A stretch of 64,000 nt of DNA from an uncultured Nocardioidaceae bacterium (GTDB lineage: Bacteria; Actinomycetota; Actinomycetes; Propionibacteriales; Nocardioidaceae), in the NCBI GenBank assembly GCA_902805855.1, contig CADCUJ010000101.1, forward strand, positions 1-64,000. The letters run 5' to 3'. The notes beneath the pieces are model-generated. The model did no database searches and was not told where the DNA came from. It saw only the letters and a list, made by a program, of their open reading frames with translations. Both the position numbers and the translations under genes were made by a program. Of this stretch, positions 52,104-61,775 are shown piece after piece (within the stretch, counting starts at the first letter, position 1; every line of letters begins with the position of its first letter).

Positions 52104-52988
52104 GTGCCCGAGCTCCCCGAGGTCGAGACCGTCCGCGCCGGCCTCGCCGAGCACGTCGTCGGCCGCACGATCACCGCTGTCGACGTACTGCACCCCCGGC
52201 CGGTACGTCGCCATGCCGCAGGCGCTGAGGACTTCGCGGCCCGGCTGACCGGTCGCCGGATCTGCGACGCGCGGCGCCGCGGGAAGTACCTGTGGCTGCC
52301 GCTCGACGACGGGGACGCGATCTTGGCTCATCTCGGGATGAGCGGGCAGCTGCTGGTCGCGCCGGCGGACCTGCCCGACCAGCGCCATCTCCGGGTCCGC
52401 CTCACGCTCGGCGACGGGCAGGTCGCGCCGAGCCGGTGCGAGCCCTCGCCGCTCGAGCTGAGGTTCGCCGACCAGCGGATGTTCGGTGGGCTGTCCATCT
52501 CCCCGGCCGGCGCGGAGCTGCCACCCGAGATCGCGCACATCGCGCGCGACCCGATCGACCCGGAGTTCGACGACGCGCTCTTCGTCGCCCGGCTCCGCCA
52601 GCGCACGTCGGCGCTCAAGCGACTTCTGCTCGACCAGCGCCTGGTCTCGGGCATCGGCAACATCTACGCCGACGAGGCGCTCTGGCTGGCGATGCTGCAC
52701 GGCGAGCGACCCAGCCACCGCCTGAGACGGTCGCAGGCGGTCGAGGTACTGGCTGCCGTGCGCACGGTGCTGGCCGCGTCGCTGGCTCAAGGCGGCACCT
52801 CGTTCGACGCGCTGTACGTCAACGTCAACGGTGAGAGCGGCTACTTCGAGCGCTCGCTGGAGGTCTACGGCCGCGAGGGTGAGCCGTGTCGGCGGTGCGG
52901 TACCGCGATCGTGCGGGTCCCGTTCATGAACCGGTCCTCGTTCTACTGTCCGACCTGTCAGCCCCGTCCGCGGCGCCGCACCTCCTGA
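52104..52988 (+). CDS. mutM: Formamidopyrimidine-DNA glycosylase
   Basis: The 294-residue enzyme begins [14 protein letters not shown], with the catalytic N-terminal Pro2 and Glu3. Helix-two-turn-helix phrase [21 protein letters not shown] and C-terminal zinc finger [24 protein letters not shown] are present. It removes 8-oxoguanine and formamidopyrimidines. GTG 52104 begins 2 nt after rnc. Confidence 0.96.
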   Translation: MPELPEVETVRAGLAEHVVGRTITAVDVLHPRPVRRHAAGAEDFAARLTGRRICDARRRGKYLWLPLDDGDAILAHLGMSGQLLVAPADLPDQRHLRVRLTLGDGQVAPSRCEPSPLELRFADQRMFGGLSISPAGAELPPEIAHIARDPIDPEFDDALFVARLRQRTSALKRLLLDQRLVSGIGNIYADEALWLAMLHGERPSHRLRRSQAVEVLAAVRTVLAASLAQGGTSFDALYVNVNGESGYFERSLEVYGREGEPCRRCGTAIVRVPFMNRSSFYCPTCQPRPRRRTS

Positions 52989-53194
52989 GTGAGTGGCCGC
53001 CGATCCGGTGCCCAGGGTTCTCAGCGACCGCCGAGGATTGACCATGAGCCGACTGGGTGGGAGCCTTGAGCAGGGAACATCCCACTTCTCGCGGCGCTCC
53101 CAAGCCGGGCTCGCACACCGGCGGCATGATGACCCCGGGGATGTCCCAGCCGTTACCGCGCGAACAGATCCCAGTCGGGTTCGGAGGCAGACAT

Positions 53195-53398
53195 ATGGCG
53201 AAGGCGCTCGTCGGTTACCTGGGCACCAGCGACCCGAGGGCGATGGCCCGGGTCACCGAGGAGAACCGGCGGCTGCGCCAACGGGTGCGCGACCTGGAGG
53301 CGCAGGTTCTGCGGCTGAAAGCGGAAAACGACTCGCTTGGCGCGGCGGTGCACGAGGCTTCGCTGCTCACCTTCGAGAAGGACATGCAGCCGGTCTGA
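53195..53398 (+). CDS. Small coiled-coil protein, 67 residues
   Basis: ATG 53195 is preceded by GGAGG (about 8 nt). Residues about 18-50 form a heptad-patterned segment, RVTEENRRLRQRVRDLEAQVLRLKAENDSLGAAV, followed by SLLTFEKDMQPV. The N-terminus is basic and Gly-containing. The 206 nt between mutM and this start show no other gene. Function is unknown; a FtsB/septum-like or scaffold role is only a guess. Confidence 0.65.
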   Translation: MAKALVGYLGTSDPRAMARVTEENRRLRQRVRDLEAQVLRLKAENDSLGAAVHEASLLTFEKDMQPV

Positions 53399-53490
53399 GG
53401 AATTTCGCAGGGTTGGCGTGACCCTGTGCTGGGTATCTCGTTGAGCCAGGACGTCCACATCCGGACGCCATCTCTGGTGGAGGATCCCAC

Positions 53491-55047
53491 ATGTACAAGT
53501 CTCGTCTGCGTGCCGCCGCAACCATGGCGGGCGTCTTCGCTGCCACCGCAGCAGTGAGTCTCAGCACCGCAGCACCCGCATCCGCACACGGCGACCGGCA
53601 GCACATCGAACAGATGCAGGCCGAGTACGCCGCCGGCTCGAACGTCCCCGGCCTGATGAGCGGGAACGTGGAGCACGTGCGCAACGTCCCTGGTCAGGTG
53701 GGCATCTCGGGATGCTTCATGAAGACCAAACCGCTGTTCATCACCTCCGGGCTCGACTCGGTCAAGGTGTTCAACGTCAGCAACCCGCTCAACCCTCGCC
53801 TGGTCAGCACGCTGCCCAACGCGGTCTTCGAGAACGAGGCGATGAACTGCGGCGAGCGGAAAACCGCCAACGGCACCAAGCGGTTCGCGCTGATCGGTGT
53901 GGACATCTACCAGGCCTCGCCCAACGATCCGGACCACACCAACCAGGGCGACGGCCAGGAGCTGATCGTCGTGGACGTCACCAAGCCGTCCGAGCCGCGG
54001 ATCCAGTCCAGGACGCCTGCGACCACCAGCACCCACACGGTGGCGTGCATCCGCGAGACCGACTGCACCACCGCGTACTCGGCGGGCAGCAGCCGAGCCC
54101 AGAAGTTCTCGATCTTCAACCTGACCGACCTGAACAAGCCGCGCGAGGTTGACAGCAACGCGAACGAGGCCGGGGTCCAGCCGTTCTCCTCCCCGACCGC
54201 TGCGCACAAGTGGAACTTCGACAACGCCGGCTACGGGACCCACACCGGCTTCGAGGGGTCCTCGATCTTCGACGTGAGTCGCCCCCGGAGCCCGGAGCTG
54301 GTCACCACGACCGGGCGCGCCGGACGCGGTGAGAAGGCGGACGGTTCGCCGAACGGCTACAACGACTTCATCCACCACAACTCGTTCCGGCCGAACGCTA
54401 AGGCGTTCCGACCCAATACCGCGCCGTCGTTCGCCAACGGCAACATCCTGCTCATCACCGAGGAGGACTACGAGGACGTCAACTGCAGCACGGCGGGCTC
54501 GTTCCAGACCTGGCACGTCAAGACCCTGAGCGGCGCTCCGAGCGCGATCGTGCCCATGGACAAGGTGGAGCTGTCCGACCTCGGCAACTTCCCGTCCCCG
54601 GCGGGTGCGTTCTGCTCGGCGCACTGGTTCGACTACCACCCCTCCGGCGTGGTGGCGATCGGCTACTACGGCGGCGGCACGCAGCTGATCGACGTCCGTA
54701 CGCCGGACAGGCTGAAGAGCTACGGCCACGCGTACTGGGGCGCCTCCGAGGTCTGGGACTCCTACTGGGTGCCGGTCTACAACGACCGCGGTGTGGCCAC
54801 CGGTCGGCAGACCAACATCACCTACTCGGTGGACCTGATCCGCGGGCTGGACGTCTACAGCGTCGACCTGCCGGGTGGAGCGCGCTCCACCGACACGGTG
54901 TCGCTGGCCTCGACCAACCCGTTCGCGGCGTTCTCGTGGCCACAAGACGCCCTGCCCCTCTCGCTGATCGTCCTCGGCTTCGGCGGCTTCTTGGCCCTGC
55001 GCCGCCGCGCCGCAGCGGCCACGGCAAACGGGCAGGCGCGCCGGTAG
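53491..55047 (+). CDS. Secreted LVIVD-repeat beta-propeller-like protein with C-terminal anchor
   Basis: The 518-residue protein has a Sec signal (MYKSRLRAAATMAGVFAATAAVSLSTAAPASA, cleavage AXA near residue 32). Its mature part holds LVIVD-type repeats (SVKVFNVSNPLNPRLVSTL, LIVVDVTKPSEPRIQSR, SIFNLTDLNKPREV, SSIFDVSRPRSPELV, TQLIDVRTPDRLKSY) that should fold as a propeller. A C-terminal hydrophobic helix LPLSLIVLGFGGFLALRRRAAA anchors it. Cysteines in the mature domain may form disulfides. The substrate or partner is unknown. GGAGG precedes ATG. Confidence 0.82.
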   Translation: MYKSRLRAAATMAGVFAATAAVSLSTAAPASAHGDRQHIEQMQAEYAAGSNVPGLMSGNVEHVRNVPGQVGISGCFMKTKPLFITSGLDSVKVFNVSNPLNPRLVSTLPNAVFENEAMNCGERKTANGTKRFALIGVDIYQASPNDPDHTNQGDGQELIVVDVTKPSEPRIQSRTPATTSTHTVACIRETDCTTAYSAGSSRAQKFSIFNLTDLNKPREVDSNANEAGVQPFSSPTAAHKWNFDNAGYGTHTGFEGSSIFDVSRPRSPELVTTTGRAGRGEKADGSPNGYNDFIHHNSFRPNAKAFRPNTAPSFANGNILLITEEDYEDVNCSTAGSFQTWHVKTLSGAPSAIVPMDKVELSDLGNFPSPAGAFCSAHWFDYHPSGVVAIGYYGGGTQLIDVRTPDRLKSYGHAYWGASEVWDSYWVPVYNDRGVATGRQTNITYSVDLIRGLDVYSVDLPGGARSTDTVSLASTNPFAAFSWPQDALPLSLIVLGFGGFLALRRRAAAATANGQARR

Positions 55048-55148
55048 CCGGCTGAGTAGATCCGCAGGCACACAGGGACGGTCACGGTGAGCACTCACCG
55101 TGACCGTCCCGCCTGTTTGTCGGCCCTTGGCGGGGGTACGGCGCCCTC

Positions 55149-55589
55149 ATGGGCACCGTGGTGAGGTCAGCTGCGCGCTCGGCCGCGCTCGGATTCGCCT
55201 CAGGCTGCCGCAGCTCGCTGGGCGTCCTCGGCCCGCCGCTGGCATCTCGCTCCAGCCGGGCCGTGGGGTCGGTGGCGATGGCCGGCCTGATCGGCGGTGA
55301 GCTGGCGGTGGACAAGCTGCCCAGCACACCGAGCCGGATGCAACCCGTCGCACTGCTGTTCCGCTACGCGTCCGGCGCCGCCGGATCGCTCATGCTGGCC
55401 CGGCGGGAGAGGTCCTCACCGGTCATCGCCGTCGCAGCGTCCACCGTCGGCGCCAGCCTCGGCGCGGTGACCGGCTCCGCGTGGCGCGACTACGCCGGGC
55501 AGCGTGGCTGGCAGCGCCGGGCCGCCTTCGCCGAGGATGCCGTCGCCCTGGCCCTGACCGCTCTGGCCAGCCGGTCGCGTTCCGGCTGA
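55149..55589 (+). CDS. DUF4126-like membrane protein
   Basis: The 146-residue protein has small-residue-rich segments (SAARSAALGFASGCRSSLGVLGPPLAS, GSVAMAGLIGGELAVDKLPSTPSRMQP, SPVIAVAASTVGASLGAVTGSAWRDYAG) resembling the DUF4126/DUF4126-like group of membrane proteins. ATG 55149 follows TACGGC by 6 nt. The function is unknown. Confidence 0.6.
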   Translation: MGTVVRSAARSAALGFASGCRSSLGVLGPPLASRSSRAVGSVAMAGLIGGELAVDKLPSTPSRMQPVALLFRYASGAAGSLMLARRERSSPVIAVAASTVGASLGAVTGSAWRDYAGQRGWQRRAAFAEDAVALALTALASRSRSG

Positions 55590-55600
55590 CCCGTCGCGCC

Positions 55601-56110
55601 GTGTCGAACGTGCGCGTGCGCCTGGTCCCGATGACCGAGGCCCGCTACCTGGCGTGGGTGGAGGAGACCATCTCCGGGTTCGCGGCCCAGCAGGTCGACT
55701 CCGGGGCGATGCCCCCGACCACAGCACGGGCCTACGCCGAACGAGAGTTCGACCGGCTGCTCCCCGGTGGGCTCGCCACCGCGGACCAGCACGTCTGGAC
55801 GGCCCTCGACGACACTCCCGCGGCGGAAACGGAGGTCGGCTACCTCTCGCTCGGCGTGCGAGAGCGAGCCGGGATGCGCGAGGGCTACGTGTACGACGTC
55901 GCCGTACTCCCGCAGGTGCGCGGGCGCGGCTACGGACGCGCCATCATGCGTGCCGGAGAGGAGCGTGCCGTCGCGCTGGGGCTGTCCGCGCTCCGGCTCA
56001 ACGTGTTCGGCCACAACGCTGCCGCGCGCGGGCTCTACGAGGGCCTCGGCTACGCCACCGTCGCGACACTGATGCACAAGGATCTGACCGGTCCTCGCGC
56101 CAGCCCCTGA
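55601..56110 (+). CDS. GNAT N-acetyltransferase
   Basis: The 169-residue GNAT protein has VYDVAVLPQVRGRGYGRAIMRAGEERAVALGLSALRLNVFGHNAAARGLYEGLGY, the full motif A/B with the acetyl-CoA loop RGRGYG. It starts with GTG 55601, 11 nt after the preceding gene. The substrate is not evident. Confidence 0.88.
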   Translation: MSNVRVRLVPMTEARYLAWVEETISGFAAQQVDSGAMPPTTARAYAEREFDRLLPGGLATADQHVWTALDDTPAAETEVGYLSLGVRERAGMREGYVYDVAVLPQVRGRGYGRAIMRAGEERAVALGLSALRLNVFGHNAAARGLYEGLGYATVATLMHKDLTGPRASP

Positions 56111-56187
56111 CCGAGGTCTCAGGCGGGGCGAGACCCACCGAGTGTCATCCCCGGAGCCCCGGCGCTACTTGGGTAGGCTCCTGCGTC

Positions 56188-59100
56188 GTGTACCTCAAGA
56201 GCCTGACGCTGCGAGGTTTCAAGTCGTTCGCCTCCACGACGACGCTCCAGCTCGAGCCGGGGATCACCTGCGTCGTCGGCCCCAACGGCTCCGGCAAGTC
56301 CAACGTGGTCGACGCGCTGGCCTGGGTGATGGGGGAACAGGGCGCGAAGTCGCTGCGCGGCGGCAAGATGGAGGACGTCATCTTCGCCGGGACGGCGGGT
56401 CGCCCGCCGCTGGGTCGGGCAGAGGTGGCCCTGACCATCGACAACGTCGACGGAGCACTACCGATCGACTTCTCCGAGGTCACGATCAGCCGGACCATGT
56501 TCCGCAACGGCGGCTCGGAGTACGCCATCAACGGCGACTCCTGCCGGCTACTGGACGTGCAGGAGCTGCTCTCGGACTCCGGTATCGGCCGGGAGATGCA
56601 CGTGATCGTCGGACAGGGTCAGCTCGACTCGATCCTGCATGCCACGCCCGAGGACCGGCGTGGCTTCGTGGAGGAGGCGGCCGGCGTCCTCAAGCACCGC
56701 AAGCGCAAGGAGAAGGCGCTGCGCAAGCTGGAGGCCACCGAGGGCAACCTGACCCGGCTCTCTGACCTGCTCACTGAGATCAGGAGGCAGCTCAAGCCGC
56801 TCGGCAGGCAGGCCGAGGTCGCTCGCAAGGCGGCCTTCGTGCAGGCGGACGCGCGCGACGCACGGGCTCGGCTCCTTGCCGATGACCTGGTGACCGCCCG
56901 CACGGCCCTCGAGCGGGAGCAGGCCGACGAGACCGTCCTGGTCGAGCGCCGTGCCGAGGTCGAGGCCGCCGTGGAGCAGGCACGTGCGTCGGAGGCGGCG
57001 CTCGAGGCTGCGCTCCGCGAGGACCTGCCCGCGCTGGCCAGAGCGCAGGAGACATGGTTCGCCCTGTCCGGGCTGCGCGAGCGACTCGGCGGAACCGCGA
57101 GCCTGGCGGCCGAACGGGTGCGAAACGCCGGAGAGGCGACCGACGAGGCGTCGACCGGCGCGGGACGCGACCCCGAGGAGCTGCTGGCCGAGGCCGAGCG
57201 TGTCCGGGGACAGGAGCGGGAGATCGAGGCACAGGTCGCCCGGGACCAGGCGGCCATGACCGAGGCGCTGGCAGCTCGCGAGCTCGCCGAGGACGCACAT
57301 CGTGCCGAGGAGGACCGGGTCGCGGGGCTGCTGCGAGCGGCGGCGGACCGGCGGGAGGGCCTGGCCCGGCTCCAGGGCCAGGTGAACGCGGTGAAGAGCC
57401 GGGCGGCCGCTGCCGAGGACGAGCTGGGTCGCATCGCCGCGGCCAGGGCCGAGGCGGAGGCCCGGGTCGTCCGGGCCCAGCGTGACTTCACCGCGTTGGA
57501 GACCAGGGTCGCCGGTCTGGACGCAGGGGAGGAGGGGCTCGACGCCGAGCACGAGGCAGCCGCAGGTGCCCTCGCCGGCATCGAGGAGCAGCTGACGAAG
57601 ACCCGCGAGGAGGCCCGGCTCGCCGACCGGGAACGCAGCGCCCTCGCCGCCCGCAAGGAGGCGCTCGAGGTGGGTCGAAACCGCGACGGTGCCGGCGCGC
57701 TGCTGGCGGCAGACGACCACGTGTCCGGGCTGCTCGGATCGGTGGCCGCGTTGTTCTCGGTGCGCTCGGGATACGAGAGCGCCGTCGCGGCTGCTCTTGG
57801 CTCCGCCGCGGACGCGGTGGCGGCCAGCGACCTGGACACCGCACTGTCCGCGATCAGCCACCTGAAGTCCGACGACCTCGGTCGGGCCGGCCTCCTGGTG
57901 GGCTCGGCCGCCTCGGCACCGGAGACCCCCGACGACCTGCCCGGCGGCGCCGTGTGGGCTCTCGACCTCCTCGACTGTCCGCAGCAGCTGCAGGCCGCGG
58001 TGGGCCGGCTGCTGGCCCGGACGGTCGTCGTCGACGACCTGTCGGCCGCGGCCTCCCTGGTCCGCCGCCGACCGGACATCACCGCAGTGACCCGCGACGG
58101 CGACCTGCTCGGCGCTCACTTCGCGGCCGGTGGGTCGTCCTCGCAGCCGAGCATGCTCGAGGTGCAGGCGGCCGTCGACGAGGCAGAGGCAATGCTCACC
58201 GAAGCGGTGCATCGCAGTGAGCGGCTCGTCTTCGACCTCGCCCGGTTGGACGAGGAGCGCGCCCTCGCGCAGCAGCGCGCCGATGTTGCGCTGGCGAAGC
58301 TGCACGAGTCCGACGCGACCCTGGCCGCGGTGGCCGAGGAGCTCGGCCAGCACGGCTCTTCGGCCCGCGCCGCCAGGGCGGAGACCCAACGTCTGAGCGA
58401 GGCGTTCGAGGCTGCCGAGGCCGCCCGGCAGCGGGACCTGTCCGGGCTGGTCGACCTGGAGCGTCGCCTGGCTGCCGCCCGGGAGTCGACCGACGAGGAG
58501 CCGGACACAACAGAGCTGGAACGCCTCGCGGTGGTGGCGCGCTCTGCCCGCCAGACGGAGATGGAAGCACGGCTGACCCTGCGGACGTCCGAGGAGCGCG
58601 GCCGGGCCCTCGCCGGCCGCGCGGACTCGCTCGCCGAGGCAGCGCAGGCAGAACGGGACCGGCGGGTCCGGGCAGCGGCGCGACGAGAGCGGCTGCGTCG
58701 TGAAGGCGAGGTGGCGCAGGCCGTAGGACGCGCAGTTGCCGTCGTCCTCGACCGCCTCGAGAGCTCCCTCACGGCCGCGTCGGCGGAGCGTGCGTCGGTG
58801 GAACGGGCTCGTCGCGGCCGTGAGGAGGAGCTGCTGGCCGTACGTGCACGCGCGCGCGACCTGGCCGGAGAGCTCGACGAGCTGGTGGGCACCGTGCACC
58901 GCGACGCGCTGGCACGTGCCCAGCAGCAGATGCGGGTCGAGCAGCTCGAGGAGAAGGCCGTCGACGAGCTAGGGCTCGAGCCGACCGCTCTCGTTGCCGA
59001 CTACGGGCCGAATGTCGCGGTCCCGCAGAGCCGTCCGTCACCCGAGGACGACGAGCCGGAGTCCGACACCGGCGGGGAGGTGACCGCGCCGTACGTCCGG

Positions 59101-59757
59101 GAGGAGCAGGAGAAGCGGCTGCGGGCGGCCGAGCGCGCGTTGGCCGTGCTCGGTCGGGTCAATCCGCTCGCCCTGGAGGAGTTCTCCGCCCTCGAGGAAC
59201 GCCACAAGTTCCTGACCGACCAGCTCGAGGACCTCAGGGCCACCCGACATGACCTGCTGGACATCGTCCGCGACGTCGACGAACGGGTGGAGCAGGTGTT
59301 CACCGACGCCTGGACCGACGTGCGCGATCGGTTCGCCGAGGTCTTCGCGCGGCTGTTCCCCGGGGGCGAGGGCAGGCTCGTGCTGACCGACCCGTCCGAC
59401 ATGCTCGGAACCGGCATCGACGTCGAGGCTCGCCCGGCCGGCAAGAAGATCAAGCGCCTCTCGCTGCTCTCCGGGGGCGAGCGCTCGCTGGTGGCCGTCG
59501 CCTTCCTCGTGGCCCTGTTCAAGGCACGTCCGTCGCCGTTCTACATCCTCGACGAGGTCGAGGCGGCGCTCGACGACACGAACCTCGGCCGCCTCCTGGA
59601 GATCTACGAGGAGCTGCGTGAGAACAGCCAGCTGCTGGTGATCACGCACCAGAAGCGCACCATGGAGGTCGGGGACGCGTTGTACGGCGTGACCATGCGT
59701 GGTGACGGGGTCTCGACGGTGATCAGCCAGCGCCTGCGCGACACGCAGCCGGCGTAG
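56188..59757 (+). CDS. smc: Chromosome segregation protein SMC
   Basis: The 1189-residue SMC has the N-terminal VYLKSLTLRGFKSFASTTTLQLEPGITCVVGPNGSGKSNVVDA with Walker A, long coiled coils flanking a hinge (about residues 510-640, LLGSVAALFSVRSGYESAVAAALGSAADA), and the C-terminal signature LSLLSGGERSLVAVAFLVALFKARPSPFYILDEVEAALDD. It compacts and aligns the chromosome with ScpA and ScpB. GTG 56188 lies 8 nt after TAGGCT (56174-56179). Confidence 0.97.
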   Translation: MYLKSLTLRGFKSFASTTTLQLEPGITCVVGPNGSGKSNVVDALAWVMGEQGAKSLRGGKMEDVIFAGTAGRPPLGRAEVALTIDNVDGALPIDFSEVTISRTMFRNGGSEYAINGDSCRLLDVQELLSDSGIGREMHVIVGQGQLDSILHATPEDRRGFVEEAAGVLKHRKRKEKALRKLEATEGNLTRLSDLLTEIRRQLKPLGRQAEVARKAAFVQADARDARARLLADDLVTARTALEREQADETVLVERRAEVEAAVEQARASEAALEAALREDLPALARAQETWFALSGLRERLGGTASLAAERVRNAGEATDEASTGAGRDPEELLAEAERVRGQEREIEAQVARDQAAMTEALAARELAEDAHRAEEDRVAGLLRAAADRREGLARLQGQVNAVKSRAAAAEDELGRIAAARAEAEARVVRAQRDFTALETRVAGLDAGEEGLDAEHEAAAGALAGIEEQLTKTREEARLADRERSALAARKEALEVGRNRDGAGALLAADDHVSGLLGSVAALFSVRSGYESAVAAALGSAADAVAASDLDTALSAISHLKSDDLGRAGLLVGSAASAPETPDDLPGGAVWALDLLDCPQQLQAAVGRLLARTVVVDDLSAAASLVRRRPDITAVTRDGDLLGAHFAAGGSSSQPSMLEVQAAVDEAEAMLTEAVHRSERLVFDLARLDEERALAQQRADVALAKLHESDATLAAVAEELGQHGSSARAARAETQRLSEAFEAAEAARQRDLSGLVDLERRLAAARESTDEEPDTTELERLAVVARSARQTEMEARLTLRTSEERGRALAGRADSLAEAAQAERDRRVRAAARRERLRREGEVAQAVGRAVAVVLDRLESSLTAASAERASVERARRGREEELLAVRARARDLAGELDELVGTVHRDALARAQQQMRVEQLEEKAVDELGLEPTALVADYGPNVAVPQSRPSPEDDEPESDTGGEVTAPYVREEQEKRLRAAERALAVLGRVNPLALEEFSALEERHKFLTDQLEDLRATRHDLLDIVRDVDERVEQVFTDAWTDVRDRFAEVFARLFPGGEGRLVLTDPSDMLGTGIDVEARPAGKKIKRLSLLSGGERSLVAVAFLVALFKARPSPFYILDEVEAALDDTNLGRLLEIYEELRENSQLLVITHQKRTMEVGDALYGVTMRGDGVSTVISQRLRDTQPA

Positions 59758-60233
59758 TGGGCGGGGACGAGAGCGGGCGGCCGCCGAGACCTACCCGGGA
59801 CGACTACGTGGTGTGGCGGCGCGCGACGACCCGCTGGGCCGACGACGACGCCTACGGCCACATGAACAACGCGATCTACTACGAGCTGTTCGACACCGCC
59901 GTGAACGCCCACCTCTTCGAGGCGACCGGAGTGAACGTCCGCGAGCTGGACGCGGTGGGAGTGGTCGCGGAGACCTCCTGCCGGTACTTCCGGGAGATCG
60001 GCTTCCCGGATCCGGTCGACATGGGACTGGTCGCTGAGCGGGTGGGCCGCTCCTCGGTGACCTACCGGATCGGGCTCTTCCAGGGCGAGGATGACCAGGC
60101 GGCTGCCGAAGGGCGCTTCGTGCATGTCTACGTCGCCAGCCCTCGCGACGGTGGAGGGCGAGCCGTTCGGCCGATCCCACGGGTGATCCGAGACGTCGCC
60201 GAGCGGTTGTGCCGACCCGACCGGCAGGCGTGA
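59757..60233 (+). CDS. Acyl-CoA thioesterase (hot dog fold)
   Basis: The 158-residue 4-hydroxybenzoyl-CoA thioesterase-type protein has RWADDDAYGHMNNAIYYELFDTAVNAHL, with the catalytic-type Asp and Asn near residues 29-40. Its GTG shares a base with the smc stop (TAGTG), so expression is coupled. The acyl-CoA substrate is unknown. Confidence 0.88.
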   Translation: MGGDESGRPPRPTRDDYVVWRRATTRWADDDAYGHMNNAIYYELFDTAVNAHLFEATGVNVRELDAVGVVAETSCRYFREIGFPDPVDMGLVAERVGRSSVTYRIGLFQGEDDQAAAEGRFVHVYVASPRDGGGRAVRPIPRVIRDVAERLCRPDRQA

Positions 60234-60335
60234 TCGGGCCGTCAGCGGGCGGTGCGGCGAGCTGCACGTGAGTGTCGTCACGTCCGACGCTCAGGCCGTG
60301 TGAGGCCGGCTCCAGTGCGTGTCAGAGTTGGCATC

Positions 60336-60518
60336 GTGCTTGAGATCCTGCTCGCCATGCTGGCGATCGTCCTGGTCGCCGGCGGCATCGTCGTCTACGT
60401 GGCCTTCCCGCACCGGGGTGAGCCGGTGCCCCATGCCCGGTGGCTCGGGGACGCGCTGCGCAAGGTCGTCGACGTCTTCCCGTCCTCGCTGGAGAGCCGG
60501 GAGCGGCAGCGCGGCTGA
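60336..60518 (+). CDS. Small single-pass membrane protein, 60 residues
   Basis: The protein VLEILLAMLAIVLVAGGIVVYVAFPHRGEPVPHARWLGDALRKVVDVFPSS has one N-terminal transmembrane helix and a short cytosolic tail. GTG 60315 is a possible earlier start, giving seven more residues. It lies between the thioesterase and ftsY. I do not recognise it. Confidence 0.6.
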   Translation: MLEILLAMLAIVLVAGGIVVYVAFPHRGEPVPHARWLGDALRKVVDVFPSSLESRERQRG

Positions 60519-60581
60519 GTCCGGCTGACGGCTCCATGACGGTCGAGTCGGTGCTTGGCCCGCTCTGCTTGGATAGTGCGC

Positions 60582-61703
60582 GTGGGTGACTACCTCTACC
60601 TGATCATCGGCATCGCGGTGGCTGGTGTGGCTCTCCTCGTCGGGCTGGTCACCACCGGTGTGCGCCGCTCGCGCCGCCGGGCCGCCTCCTCCGTCGACGT
60701 ACTCAGCCGGCCCGAGCCGGGGGTCGACGAGGAGGACCGCCTTCGCGACCCGAGCACCCCGACGCTGGAGCGGCCGGAGCCGGCCGCGGGCCGGCTGGTG
60801 CGCCTGCGCGACCGGCTCTCCCGCTCCCAAGGCGGGCTCGGTCGCGGGCTGCTCGCGCTGCTCTCGCGCGACCACCTCGACGAACAGACGTGGGAGGACA
60901 TCGAGGACACGCTGCTCACCGCCGACGTCGGCGTCGCGGCCACCCAGGAGCTGGTCGACCGGCTGCGGACCCGGATGCGCGTGCAAGGCGCCGGCGCCGC
61001 CCCGGTGCGTCAGGTGCTCCGCGAGGAGCTGCTGAACCTGGTCGACCCGAGCCTGGACCGGTCGCTGAACGTCAGCCGCAGCAACGGTGTGCCGGGGATC
61101 GCCCTGGTCGTCGGGGTCAACGGGACCGGGAAGACCACCACGGTGGGCAAGCTCGCCAGGGTCCTGGTCGCCGAGGACCGGCAGGTCGTGCTCGGTGCCG
61201 CGGACACCTTCCGAGCCGCAGCCGCCGAACAGCTCACCACCTGGGGGGAACGGGTCGGCGTTCCCGCAGTGCGAGGCAGCGAGGGAAGCGACCCTGCAAG
61301 CGTGGCCTTCGAGGCGGTGAGGACCGGCGTGGAGCAAGAGGCCGATGTGGTGCTGATCGACACCGCCGGGAGGCTGCAGAACAAGACCGGCCTGATGGAC
61401 GAGCTCGGCAAGGTGAAGCGGGTGGTCGAGAAGCAGGCTCCGGTGAACGAGGTGCTCCTGGTCCTCGACGCGACCACCGGCCAGAACGGCATGATCCAGG
61501 CCCGGGTCTTCCGAGAGGTCGTCGACGTGACCGGGATCGTGCTGACCAAGCTCGACGGCTCGGCCAAGGGCGGGATCGTGGTCGCCGTGCAACGTGAGCT
61601 CGGGGTCCCGGTCAAGCTCGTCGGACTCGGCGAAGGCGCCGACGACCTGGCGCCGTTCGACCCGGAGGCGTTCGTCGACGCGCTGCTCGGCGATCCCGTC
61701 TGA
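60582..61703 (+). CDS. ftsY: Signal recognition particle receptor FtsY
   Basis: The 373-residue protein begins with a membrane helix (YLYLIIGIAVAGVALLVGLVTTGV), an acidic A region, then the NG domain: VVGVNGTGKTTTVGKLARVL, GAADTFRAAAAEQL, DTAGRLQNKTGLMDEL, and LTKLDGSAKGG. It docks SRP-ribosome complexes; the partner ffh lies 1.9 kb downstream. The TM N-terminus is usual for actinobacterial FtsY. Confidence 0.96.
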   Translation: MGDYLYLIIGIAVAGVALLVGLVTTGVRRSRRRAASSVDVLSRPEPGVDEEDRLRDPSTPTLERPEPAAGRLVRLRDRLSRSQGGLGRGLLALLSRDHLDEQTWEDIEDTLLTADVGVAATQELVDRLRTRMRVQGAGAAPVRQVLREELLNLVDPSLDRSLNVSRSNGVPGIALVVGVNGTGKTTTVGKLARVLVAEDRQVVLGAADTFRAAAAEQLTTWGERVGVPAVRGSEGSDPASVAFEAVRTGVEQEADVVLIDTAGRLQNKTGLMDELGKVKRVVEKQAPVNEVLLVLDATTGQNGMIQARVFREVVDVTGIVLTKLDGSAKGGIVVAVQRELGVPVKLVGLGEGADDLAPFDPEAFVDALLGDPV

Positions 61704-61737
61704 GAGTTCACACGGATGTAACCAGGCACGGCGACAA

Positions 61738-61775
61738 GTGACCTGCGCGCAACACAGCGGGGCGCTGCGCGAAAC
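61738..61775 (+). promoter_or_regulatory. GlnR-type box upstream of amtB
   Basis: The sequence reads GTGAC-n6-GCAAC-n6-GGGCG-n6-GAAAC, fitting the GlnR consensus gTnAC-n6-GaAAC repeated twice, with the third quarter degenerate. It ends 22 nt before the amtB ATG. GlnR activates amtB-glnK under nitrogen limitation in actinobacteria. The box is unusually close to the start codon for an activator, which suggests a leaderless or very short-leader transcript, or a repressing role. Confidence 0.6.

Noticed and set aside
52993-53421. Alternative 142-residue frame over the coiled-coil gene
   Set aside because: It lacks any recognisable feature and overlaps the better-supported ATG 53195 frame with its GGAGG.
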